64,000 nucleotides of DNA from Nemertoderma westbladi (taxonomy: Eukaryota; Xenacoelomorpha; Nemertodermatida; Nemertodermatidae): assembly GCA_032718475.1 (NCBI GenBank), contig JAUCBJ010009133.1, forward strand, positions 1 through 64,000. The letters run 5' to 3'. The translations under genes and the position numbers were made by a program. A model generated the notes under the pieces. It was given only the letters and a program-made list of their open reading frames with translations. It was not told the DNA's origin and ran no database searches. This document shows, in pieces, positions 22,211-33,582 of the stretch. How positions within the stretch are numbered: position 1 is the stretch's first letter; every line of letters starts with the position of its first letter.

Positions 22211-24046
22211 GCAATAAATTCGAATGTACCGGTCGGACGGTAACCTGTAGGCCTAACTACCTAACCACCCGAACCGGTACTTACCGGTACTAGTATTATT
22301 TCGATTGTGATATTGTATATTGGTAGACTGTTTAAGAGATTAGGGACTGTACACCCCTTGTTTCTTTTAGAGCTTATTTATTTCTGTCAGTTTTATTTAT
22401 CTGTAAGTGTAATATCAAGCAGAAGGCGTGTAAGCCTGCTCAGATTGTACAAATAATTTGTAGGCTGGATTGTTGTCTGACTGTTATTGAGTCTGAAGCG
22501 ATTGCAGTGTGTGTAGAGTGTATGTCCGATAAAGTACTAGTTAGGAAGGTGGGGGCATCCAGTGCTGTAAGGTAAATCCCCCCCGAAAGAATAAGTCGTA
22601 CTACTCGGTTAGAACGCATACTAACTAACCATTTCGGAGTCTGCATATACTGTAGTTTATTTAGGCTTGATAGTAGTCTGCCAGCGTTTGGTCTGTATTT
22701 TGTTTGTGTAGTCTGCACGGGTAGCGCATTTATTTATTATTCAGAGTCTATGCGAGTATTCGCAACCTACATACCCTAAGTTTATTCCTACAGTAATTGT
22801 GCTTGTTATACATACTGTTATAGTTAAATTAACCCCGGTACTACATCAGGGCTGCTTGGCGTAGGTAAAGACTGGTGATTTTATGCTCTAGTTACTCCAG
22901 CAGATACCGTGGTTCTTTAGCTGTACAAGTATATTTAACTGCTGGTTATTTGTTATATAAGTACTTGTACCTAATTTAGGGTTTAGTGTACAGTGCTTTC
23001 CGAAGGTAATTAGTGTGTAGGCAGTATATTTGTGTTGTAAAGTGGTTAATAGGCACGTTAGCTCTGGTTGGCTGCGGTAATTAACTTCTAGGTAGGGACA
23101 CTCCGGGTACATAACGTAGTCGTCAGACGGTGGTATTTTCTTATCTGGACAACGCAATTTATTTACTACTGCTTAATTATTTTCAAATACCGTAGTATCC
23201 TGTCCGTTTGTAATAACCAGAAATTCTAACCCCTTGTTAGGCTGGTTTGTAGATTTCCTGTAAAATTACCCTAAAATTTGTACGTGTAACTTTTGGTGTT
23301 TATTTAGAATTTGTAATCCTACACAGTAATTGTACGTAATTTGTAGTAATAAGTAACTTAGTAAAGTATAATTATCGTTTTAGTATCCAACAAGTAGCAC
23401 TTCACTGAGAGCGTTCAGCTTCTATGCAGTGGCTCCTTACCCAGAAATAATAACATTTATTTCAAATATTGTCTAAACCCATTATACGGGTATATATATA
23501 TTATAAATCAACTCAAACCGATTTATAAAATAGTAGGCCTGTCATACATCAATTAGGTCTTAATATCAGTTGAACTACTGCTTGATAACAGTAATAAAGT
23601 AAAGGAAAGTAATCCTAAAATTCAGAAATTTAGGCATCGTAAAATAATTGACATTACCGGTCTTTCCGATAGGCTTATTCTATTTATTTCTATAAATTAA
23701 GCTGAAATTATATACCGGTATTTTGTAATTAATTCTAGTCTATAATCATACTTATATATACTAAGTGTATGCTGTATACCGGTATTTACGGTAGGCTTAT
23801 TATATATATTTCTATATATTTATGCTTAAATTATATACCGGTATTCTGTGACTAATCAGTCCTAGTCTGTAATAATACTTATATATATTATAAGTGTATA
23901 CCGGTATCCTAATATATTATATATATATCGCGTTACATTGAGTAACGATATCGGTAATTAATTACTAGGCTTGCAGTTGATACTGAATTACTAGACTTGC
24001 TTTAACTGTCGTTTATAGTAGTAGGCATTCAACTGTACAATCAAAC
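22211..24046. other. AT-rich spacer with duplicated ACCGGT-bearing segments; no gene seen
   Basis: No long frame is present. From about 23,656 to 23,900 two diverged copies of a roughly 120-bp AT-rich segment lie in tandem, each starting near TATACCGGTAT or TTACCGGTCT and containing GATAGGCTTATT or GTAGGCTTATTA. The palindrome ACCGGT recurs seven or more times in this stretch. It would be the place for the 5' LTR of the BEL element that follows, but I see no match to sequence beyond 32.3 kb. Confidence 0.5.
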
Positions 24047-26383
24047 ATGGCTGACACAAAGCAAACTCTGTCAGATAGTCTCCTAGAAAGAACAGTCTGC
24101 GACTCCGACAGGAGTGCCGAACATTTGAGACCAAAGTCCAAGTCCCCTCCTACTGTAAGAAAGGTCATCCCTCCAGTAGTAGTATCAGATCCTAGGCTAG
24201 TAAAGCACCGTAGGTCTATCATAGGCACTCAGGCTCAAGTCAAGCGGGACCAAGAGGCAGCTGTTAAACAGCAGCAACACCCGTACCGAGAACTTATTTC
24301 TCAGTGACCCGATAGCTCCAGTAGTTCAGATACTGTAGAGTTGACACCCGAGCGCAGAGCAAAGATGGCAGGAGCAGTTTATTCGGATCCACTTCTCATT
24401 CTTCCTGAAGCCGTACTCACTAGGGTATTGATTGCGGTGGAGGAACATCAAATCGATTGGGCGAGAAGTAAGCGATCGACCAAGGACAGTTATGCGGGAT
24501 ACACGAAGGAGGAACTGAAGTCTATTGTCGAGACGCAATGGAACTTCCCCGGACCCGGACTCCCGTTTAACTTATCGGAAGCTGCCTGGGAGGACTTATA
24601 CAGGATGGGCGTGGTAAAGGACACTAGAGATCCAGCTGTGTGGAAGAGGTCAGCAGCAGGATATGTACAGGGATTCTTCAGCTCTTTGGAGCGATTAGAG
24701 GAACAACTGTTTCAACAACCCCAAGGACCTCAAGAGCAGGGAGAGCTGCTTTATCAAGTTTGAGAACGAATCCTAAGAATCAGACTAATCCTTTCAGCCT
24801 TTGAGGAAGCCTCGAAGAGAAGCCAAGACATGTCGTTGCAAGTCGCCGTAAAGACTTGGTTCCAACAGATGAGTCTTAAAGTCCAAGGAACAACCCAATG
24901 GAAAATTCAGTTAACTGAGAGCACGATCCACGGAGAATCAACAGACGCTACCTTTTCTCAGGTGGAAAGCGACGTTACATCAGAGAAACCTCAGAAGAAG
25001 GATGCTATTGACATCTATCTGTCGGACTATCAAAGATTTATAGGTGACAAAGAGTTGAGGAGACGGCTAGCTGGACTTCACCCTACTAGTGAGGGAGCCA
25101 AGTTTGTGTTGGACTCATTAGATGCGGAAATGTTAGCCGTGGACCAGGCTAAATTTGATGAAAGCATCCGCATCGCTAGGGTCCAAGAAGAACAGTTAAA
25201 GAAAAAATGTATAGAAGACCGAAAGGCAGCAGCAGCGGCAGCGGCAGAAGTTGAAAGAAAAGCGGCAGCGGCAGCGGCAGAAGCGGAAAGAAAAGAGGCA
25301 GAAGCTGAAGGAAAAGCTGCAGTGGCAGAGGCTGAAGGAAAAGCTGCAGTGGCAGAGGCAGAAAGAAAAGCGGCAGTGGCAGAAGCAGAAAGAAAAGCGG
25401 CATCGGCAGAAGTGGAAAGAAAAGCGGCAGCGGCAGAAGCGGAAAGAAAAGTGGCAGAGGCAGAAAGAAAAGTGGCAGCGGCAGAAGCGGAAAGAAAAGC
25501 GGCAGAGGCAGTGGTAGAAGCAGAACGGAAAGCCTCTGAAGAGACAACCCAACTAGAGTTGGAAAATCTTCAAGAGAAGCAAGACTACTTCAATAAACAG
25601 AGAACAGCTAGTCAGTGGCAGATGATAAGTCGATCTACTCCCAAGAGACAGGGATTTACATCATCTGATGAAGGCGATACAACAGATCCTGAAGGTGGAG
25701 GAAATAGATCTCATTCCAGCAGACGTAGAAGAACGCCCCACCTTCAGAAATTGCCTAATTTGCCCCCAGCTGTGAGAAGGCAACTAGCTAGTGTAGACTT
25801 AGGTAGTACAGAACCCACAGACCAAATTATTAGAGTAGAAAGACTCCCTACAATAGTAGATGAGCCTGAAATAATTGGGCCTGATCTCGAAGCCACCCCT
25901 TCTGTGATAGAGACCCCTGTACTTCCAGAACCTAACTCTAAATTCCCTTTGCACAGTACAAAACTACCTGCGCCCAGTAGAATAGTCCCTGAATTCCCCC
26001 CGGTCCTGGACGCCGAGTAAGACATCAATGATTTGTCGCCCGTCGTCCCTCGTCTACCTGCTACTATGTTGGCGGCCCCCGCTTCGGCGGTAGAGTGGGT
26101 GGATGAGGGACGGTGGGGGATGGATCTCCTGCTCGAGCAATTGGAGGAACATAGCTTACGTTCCTCCCAGCAGGTCCGAGAGATGGAAGGGAATGTTCAG
26201 CAGTTAAATGGAACCGTAAGAGAGGGTAGGTTAGAGTTACAAGAAGTGCAGCAGAGCATCGCGTTAGAACGAGATAAGTTAGTAAATATACAAAAGGGTA
26301 TACCACCACCACCTGTAACAATGTGTCAACCTGTTAGGTCTGAAGTATTTCATGCGCAAGGTGTGGAGCTTACATGCATCTAA
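24047..26383 (+). pseudogene. BEL/Pao element A, N-terminal Gag extension with coiled coil
   Basis: A single frame with four stop codons runs from an ATG at 24,047. The part 24,830-26,020 contains a long Ala/Glu/Lys/Arg repeat (AEAERKAA type, about 25,215-25,545), encoded by an 18-bp-like GCAGAAGCGGAAAGAAAA repeat and predicted to form a coiled coil. Such extensions ahead of the capsid-like region may help Gag assemble; that is inference. Codon use and composition continue smoothly across the stops, so this was once one protein joined to the Gag-protease region at 26,519. Confidence 0.55.
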
Positions 26384-26518
26384 ACTGCTAGTGAAGTAGA
26401 AACTCCTATAGTAAACCCTGTTAAGGGTAATTATAAACCTGTTGATAATGATATTCTATATAGACCTGATCATAATTCGAGAAATTTATATACCGATAAC
26501 TCGATATTAAATAATACG

Positions 26519-28702
26519 ATGGCCCAAGAAAGTTTTACGCGTCAAATGGCTAGAACCGAAGCTGGTCAAGTGGTAAAGGTGGGAGAGATCATCAAGTTCA
26601 ATGGAGATGAGATGAAATGGTTACCTTTTAATGAATATTACAAAGATAACATACAGAACTCTGTACTATCTAACGGAGAGAAACTTAGATTCCTCATCGA
26701 GTGCTTGGAAGGACCTCCCAAGTTAATGGCATTAAAGTTTATTGGACATCCAGATGGATTAAGACAAGTTTGGGATACACTAAACATCAGGTATGGTAAT
26801 AGGAACAACATAGCTAGGTATTTGTATGCGAAATTAGTAGCGCCCCGAAAGTTCCTTAGCAGCGGGATTATAGAGTTTTCCGATGAGATTCAGGAAATCT
26901 GTAGACAACTAGATTGGTTAGGTAAGTCTCATGAATATCAGAGTTCCATGGTTATTGGAGCCGTAGCATCTACTTTGCCAAAGGGTGGAGTAGGTACTCG
27001 TTGGGACAAAAGAGTTCTCTATATGATGGACCAGCAACAAAGAGACCCTACCATGTCTGATCTCATGTCATTCTTAAATGGAGAGGTAAGATTACAGCTC
27101 CTAAAACAGTCCCGGGAGAAAACACCGGAAAATGAGGCAATTGAGAAACCCGTTTCTAGGAGAAAGGTCACCCCAGTGTGTTATACAGATGACGGCGAAA
27201 GCCAAACCTCTCAAGAGGAGAACAGCGGGAAAGACACCGAAAGATCTTACTATGTCAACAAAGCACCTAAAGACGTAAGTAAATTTAAGTCTCGAACCAG
27301 TGACAGGAGAGAACAGGTAACAAAAACTCCTCCTACGTCTCCTAAGAGAATTCATGGAAGAAAGCCCGAGGAAAGAACGAGTGTGCACAACACTACCCAA
27401 GGTAAAGTAAGTAACATCAAACCAAAATGTGCATTGTGCGACGGGCCCCATCGTTTAAGTGTGTGTGATGAATTCTTAAAGAAATCCTTAAAGGACAGAC
27501 GCGAAGTCATGTGGGATAAGCGGTTGTGTTATAATTGTCTCAGACAAGGACACCAACGGCGAACCTGTTACTCCGACGCGAGGTGTGCTAAGTGCGGCGC
27601 GAAACATCATATCTTGCTGCACACCGAATTTGAAAGAAACAGCCCGAGTCAGGTAAGTGAGTCCGAACTACATGTCCAATTCAGTGATGTGAACGACACT
27701 GACCACAGCTCTGAGATGGAAGGATTTTACACGGACGAATTCTCCGACGAAAACGAATCCTGTTATATGATAAACACCGCGGTGTATCGAGCGCTTACGT
27801 ATGAGACTGAAACCGATAACGAAGCGCACCCAGTTATTCCTGACCGACAACCATCTTGGAAAGCGCCAACTTCCAACGTCGGAATCCGGGAATTCCCCGT
27901 AGTTCAGCTAAGAGTCCATGGATCAGGTAAGAGTTTTATAGTCAACGCCCTCCTGGACTCCGGCAGCACAGGAACATTCATCGACAAAGAACTAGCCGAA
28001 GACATCTTTGCAGGACAACCCAAGTTCCGAACTAAGTTGAACCTTTCAGGAATTATGCAGGTTTGGAAATCTACAGTAGCTACAGACTACTATGTAGGCG
28101 CGTTGTCCACTCCCCAGGATGAACTAGGAGAACATAGCATAAGGTCAGTAAAAATGGTGGCGATAAAGAACTTTGCTACCAGTCAAGTAGAACCTTATAA
28201 CTGGGATGAAGACGATTTTACCCAGCAACATAATATCCCTAGATTCAACACCGACTACCCAGGGGTGCAAATATTGATCGGCCAAAATGCGCATGAGGCG
28301 CTTGAGACATTAGAGAAATGGCCTGCTCGACTGCAACCATTGCAAACCTATGCGGGAAGAACTAGAGTAGGTTGGTACTTCACTGGACCTTCCCGTAGAA
28401 CACTCATGGAAAGATTACCTACCGAACAAATACATCAGGTGAGTGAATGGGAAGGAGAATTCAGTGAGGGAGAGATCACACCTGAGGGAACACCATACTC
28501 CTCAGATAACGACGATATTACCCAATTATTTGATGAGGAAAATACAATCGACCTCCTCACTGAAAGTGAAGCTTGGAGAAACCAAGTGCACCTGTGCCAT
28601 CTCATCAATCATGGCGGACAATTAGACTACAATGATGAGCTAAATGAGGTGATAGATCGACACAATGCTAAGATTCACGATTCTTTACTCAAGAAGCTGT
28701 AG
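26519..28702 (+). pseudogene. BEL/Pao element A, Gag capsid-like region, zinc knuckles and protease
   Basis: This 727-codon frame begins MAQESFTRQM. About residues 30-200 match the capsid-like region of BEL Gag (WLPFNEYYKDNI, LRFLIECLEGPPK). The Cys/His region near 27,430-27,625 has CALCDGPHRLSVC, CYNCLRQGHQRRTC and CAKCGAKHHILLH, the usual BEL zinc-knuckle set for RNA packaging. The aspartic protease follows with LLDSGSTGTFID near 27,950. The frame ends at TAG 28,702, whereas the start of the RT region is in a different frame at 28,690, so Pol is out of frame with Gag. No classical slippery heptamer is evident there, which suggests mutation rather than programmed frameshifting. Confidence 0.8.
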
Positions 28703-30885
28703 AGCCTAATTCCTACGACAAAGCACTGTCGGTCAAGGAGGAAAGAGCCAAGCAGATCCAGGAAACGACTACACGTTTTCTTAAAGATCAAGGTAGGTAT
28801 GAGATTGGTCTGCCATTCCGACGGCGAGAACCTAACTTTATAAATAACCGACCCTTGGCGGAGAAGAGAATCGCGCAACTACATCGGCGCCTTACGGCAA
28901 ATGCTTCAGCTAAAGAGATGTATAAGACCCAGCTGAAGAAATTCATTGATAAGGGATACGCGGAGCGAGTACCGGAAGAAACACCCATAACTGAGAGAAC
29001 GTATTATCTAACACATCATTACGTTCCCAAACCCGGTAAACCCAACGAAGTCCGGGTAGTATTTGACGGCTCCGCCCTTTACATGGGCCAATCCCTTAAC
29101 TCTGAGTTGTTGCCGGAACCCTACTTACTCCAATCCTTGTTGGGAATACTCTTAAGATTACGGCAATATTCGATCGCCTTCGCCTCGGATATAGAGGGCA
29201 TGTTCTTACAAGTTAAGGCGCTGGATAGGGATCGAGACAGCCTACGATTTCTGTGGTGGCCTGAAGGAGACCTCAACCAAAAACCGGTGGAGTACTGGAT
29301 GACCATCCAGGCTTTCGGGATCATCTCGAGCCCCTCGAACGCTTGTGCAGTAGTGCGCACCACTGCTGATGACAACCGAGACGCCTTCTCTAAAGCGGTT
29401 ATCGACAACATCAAACGGGATATATACATGGACGATAATTTAAAGTCCCTCCCATCGGTGGAAGAAGCCATTGATGTTGCCAAGGGAACGGTAGAGTGCT
29501 TGAAACGCGGTGGATTTCGACTAACTAAATTCACAAGTAACTCCCATGAGTTTCTGGAATCGATCCCGGTAGAAGACCGAGGAGTTAAAGATCTGGACCT
29601 AATCAAGGACGATCTTCCAGAAACCAAGACGCTTGGTTTGAAATGGGACACGGAGAGAGATATCCTGTTTTTCCAGCTAAAACAGCGAGATAATCCAGTT
29701 CGAACTAAACGGATTTGTCTAAGTATCCTGAGCACTTATTTCGATCCATTGGGATTTATTAGCCCAGTTATATTGGTTGCTCGGAGCTTAGTGCAACAAA
29801 TGTGGCTTGAAAACCACTCGTGGGACGATACACTTAAGGGAGAACTACTAAAGAAGTGGATGAAATGGGAAGATTCTCTACCATCCATCGAGAACTTTAC
29901 GATTTCCCGTTCCTATTTTGGTCACGTTCTCCCCACGTATTCCTATCAACTCCATGTGTTTGGAGACGCCAGCGATATGGGAATAGGTATAGTAGCCTAC
30001 CTGAGGGTTGAAACTCCGGATGGAATTAAAGTTGCCTTGGTTACCTCTAAGGCCTTGATAAACAACAAGCTACGAGTTCCTCGAGCGGAGTTAAAGGCGG
30101 CTCTATACGCTACAGCCATCGGCCGGAATGTAACAGAACAGATCGACTATCCACTGGAAAAAACTGTCTATTGGACCGATGCTTTACTCGTTTTGGAGTA
30201 TATAACCAATGAAGTCTGTCAGTTCAGCGTCTTCGTTACCAACAGAGTAGCCATTATACTTAGTCGCACTAATGTAGATCAATGGAGACATTGCCCTGGG
30301 ACGATTAATCCAGCTGACATCGCCTCCAGAGGAGCAACTCCTCAAGAACTGATAGACACTCCAGACTGGTTAGGTGGACCCGACTTCCTAAGTAAAGAAG
30401 AGGATGAATGGCCTCCTCATCTCACCACGGCTGAGATTAGACAAGCCAAGGGAGCGGAGAAAGTCAAACCCAAAACCCGGACGAGTAAATCAAAGTTATT
30501 TAAACCTGTGATAGATCTGTCTGTACTACACATTTCCGGAGACGACGCTGTGGATCTAAACTCCCCCGCCACAAATAAATCTGTCATGGAAATTAGAGAA
30601 AGGGACTGGAAATCTGGAACACCAGACGTCTCGCAGGGACTCTCACCTCTCCTGCAGAGAGCGATAAATCACTATAGCTCCTGGAATCAGCTTTGTAAGG
30701 CCGTCGTGTATTTGAAGCGATGCTTCCATTATCACTACTCCAGGACAAAGATCGCTAGTGATACCGCTCCACTGACATCTGCACAGGTCCATGCTATTAA
30801 AGATCTTCCCAAATACAAGATATCAGATAGGTTTCTGACGGAGAAGATCAGTTACCAGGAGCAGAAACCAATAAGCAGATACTGA
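28690..30885 (+). pseudogene. BEL/Pao element A, reverse transcriptase and RNase H
   Basis: The frame reads from GRYEIGLPF through RT motifs VRVVFDGSA, FASDIEGMFLQV and YMDDNL (near 29,425-29,440; active-site Asp pair), ending with the RNase H-like part (HVFGDASDMGIG near 29,950) and WRHCPGTINPADIASRG, typical of BEL Pol. The whole stretch is uninterrupted for about 700 codons, so most damage lies elsewhere. A shift near 30,870 separates it from integrase. It copies element RNA into DNA in the particle. Confidence 0.85.
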
Positions 30886-32306
30886 GACTCCTGCAATGCT
30901 ATGAAGATTCCGAGAAGTATTTCCTGTTGTTGAGAAATCCACAGATGCGCTTAAGGGATCGTTTCTCTAGCACAATGATAGATGGGTTAATACGTGTTGG
31001 AGGGAGACTAACTAATGCTCCATTATCCTTTGACACTAAGTTTCCCATACTCATTAGAAATCTTGAAATACAAATCAAGATGATTGTAGATATTCACAGT
31101 AAGCTGTACCATGCTGGTAGAGAACGAGTTCTTAGCGAAATTCGAACTCGCTATTATTTCCATAAACCCCGTAGAGCTCTGAACCAAGTTCTTAGGAACT
31201 GTATACCCTGTAGGAAAGCATTCAGTAGGCCTTTAACACAGCGAGAGGCAGAATTACCTAGGGAACGAGTAAGCTTCTATGAACCACCCTTTACTAATAC
31301 CGGTGTGGATTTATTTGGCCCTATTGAAGTATATCGTGCTAGGACTATAGTCAAGCGATGGTGTGTCATCTTTGTCTGTATGACTTGTAGAGCGATCCAT
31401 CTAGATATGGTGAACGATCTATCTACCAACAGCTTCATACTGAGCTTACGCCGACAGATCGCTCGCTTTGGAACTAGCAACACGATGAGATCTGATAAGG
31501 GAACGAACTTCATTGGCGCCAATAATGAGATCAAAGCTTACGTTAAAGATTGGAACCAAAGACAGGTGGACGATCAGCTAAGGGTAACAGCATCTAGCTG
31601 GACCTTCAACGCCGCTGACGCCCCTTGGTGGGGAGGAAGTTGGGAGAGATTAATAAGAAGCGTGAAGACCGCATTTCACTTTATAGTGCCGTGCCGCGCG
31701 TATCTCACCGACGAACTTTTACGGACGTTAATGGAAGAAATCGCCGCCTATCTTAACGAGAGACTGCTTATGCCAGTCTCATCGAGTCCCGACTCCCTGG
31801 AAGCGCTAACACCCGCACACTTCCTACTGAAGAAACCTGTAGCCATGCTCCCATGCTCGGAAATCACGGACGGAGACGAATACTGCCGACAAACTTGGCA
31901 ACTTATGCAGTTATTATCCCGTCGTTTCGCTGACCATTTCGAAAAACATTATCTGCCTACGCTACAACTTCGAACCAAGTGGTTTGCGCAGCAAGAAAAC
32001 GTCAGCGCCGGAGACATGGTCCTTATTGTGGAATCAGATCTTCCACGTAAGCGGTGGCAGACAGGTCGTATCATCGAGACTCATATCTCCGATGATGGTT
32101 TAGTGCGATCGGTAGAACTCGTCGTCATGCGACGCAACTTTAAGAAACCTGGAATTGTGTTCGAAACACAGCAGCTCAATCGCCCAGTTGGTCGTTTATG
32201 TTTACTGGAAAGAGACAGAGAATTATCCGGAAACTATGGAAGGCAAGATACTCTTCCCACGACCACCTCCCTAATCCAACAAACATCTAGGGACTCCCCA
32301 ACGTAA
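30870..32306 (+). pseudogene. BEL/Pao element A, integrase
   Basis: After a frame change near 30,870 the integrase part shows the HHCC zinc domain (HSKLYHAGRERVL, then CIPCRKAF, 31,095-31,220), the catalytic Asp in NTGVDLFGPIE (about 31,305), the second Asp in RSDKGTNFIGAN (about 31,490) and Glu in GGSWERLIRS (about 31,645). The C-terminal domain follows (GDMVLIVESDLPRKRWQTGR) and the frame ends at 32,306. It would join element DNA to host DNA. This part is intact in itself but cut off from RT by the shift. Confidence 0.85.
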
Positions 32307-33582
32307 CAGCATCTGGAGTGGGTGTGTGACTATATTATTTTATATTTGTTTTTATTATTTTTATATTTAGGTATGTATTATTATGTAATTTTATTATAAT
32401 CGTTTTCTTTAATTTTATTTAGCAGAATGTTATTTTAGCGATTATTTAGTAGATTAGTGCAATATATACTCGTGTTTATTACTTAATTACTTATATTATA
32501 TATTTAGTGCAATGGCGAGAAATAATTATTTTTCTCTTTCCTTACTGTCCGTATCATATTATAAATGCGTGACTATAGTAAGATGAAATATCCGTACTTA
32601 TTAAAGTACAATAAAGCTCCTACTATACTCAAGTATTATTGGTAAGTAGAGTATTAGGAATGCAAAGTTCAGATCCTCGTGTCTCGGCTAAACCAAGCTC
32701 TTGGTAGACCTTGGAAACGACTTGCCTCTTCTCACTGACATTGCTTCTTGCAATATTGCTCTCATACCGTATATTAAATAATACATATAGTAGCGTGATG
32801 TCCCTTTAACAGTAGCGTACCATGCAAAATAAATCTGTTAAACCCTTTGACCATCTGTAATTCTAGTCGATTAAGATATCGTGGCACCCACCGATATACT
32901 TGAAAGACAAAACTCTAGAATCAGTGGTTAACGTCCCCAGACAAGTTCTGGAATAAATCGGTGCCCATCTTAAATATTACATAGTTAATATTTATAAAAA
33001 TCTATTAAAACAAATGTTATAATAGAGTAAATGCATACAAATAAACTCTAAGGAGTTTGTAAACCAAGAAAATATATAAATCAAAATCTGTAAAATTTTA
33101 GATCCTTTAAAATTCTAGTCGATTAAGATATCGTAGCACTTACCGATACTCTTAAAAGGACAAATTTCCTAGAATCAAGGATCCCAGTCCCCAGACATGC
33201 TCTGGAATAAAATTGTGCCTATTTAATATTAAATAATAAAATTTACGGGAATAATTTTAAATTCATATCCTCTCATGAATTTGATAAATTGTTATTTTAT
33301 ACAATTATAACATTCCCAAAATTCCATTAAATAATAGATCATGGGAGTGGATATTCACCCTAATAAGTATATTAGTGTGAGAGAATCTCCAATATATAGT
33401 CAATAGCCGATAAAATTCATAAAATCATGTATAAAGGGGAATATTGACAATTAAAGAATTACTATTAAATAGCATCCCAGATCTGTATGCATGAGAATTA
33501 CCCTAATTCTACTGCTAGCTTCCCATAATGTCACCATAGCAACAACCACGCTAGAATTATAAGCGAGTTAAAAGAACAATAG
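32307..33582. other. AT-rich spacer with a duplicated segment carrying paired hairpins; no gene seen
   Basis: This would contain the 3' LTR of BEL element A, but no matching 5' copy was found. Two diverged copies of an about 120-bp segment lie 253 bp apart (starting 32,864 and 33,117, both CTAGTCGATTAAGATATCGT). Both preserve the same short inverted repeats, ATATCG with CGATA and CCAGA with TCTGG, despite other substitutions. Confidence 0.5.

Larger units (their letters stand above)
24047..32306 (+). mobile_element. BEL/Pao-type LTR retrotransposon A, decayed Gag-Pol
   Basis: Gag, protease, reverse transcriptase, RNase H and integrase lie in order on one strand, with BEL-type sequence throughout. 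One frame runs from 24,047 to 28,702 but holds four stops (24,305; 24,761; 26,018; 26,381). Pol continues in a second frame from about 28,690 to 30,885 and integrase in a third to 32,306. The shifts and stops mean the copy is inactive. I could not find a pair of matching LTRs by eye, so element ends are not defined. Confidence 0.8.

Noticed and set aside
21663-22214. Cys/Leu/Ser-rich minus-strand frames
   Set aside because: Three frames are open at once across a 20-bp tandem repeat; no non-repeat sequence supports a protein.
25176-25552. Leu/Pro/Phe-rich and Arg/Cys-rich minus-strand frames opposite the BEL Gag coiled coil
   Set aside because: They are the antisense of the Ala/Glu/Lys repeat of the real plus-strand frame.
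24305-26383. Alternative genetic code or programmed readthrough in BEL element A
   Set aside because: Both TGA and TAA are involved, frameshifts accompany them, and the 1162-codon LINE and LRRC74-like frames use all three stops normally.
28670-28720. Programmed -1 frameshift between Gag and Pol
   Set aside because: No slippery heptamer is visible and a further shift exists near 30,870, so mutation is simpler.
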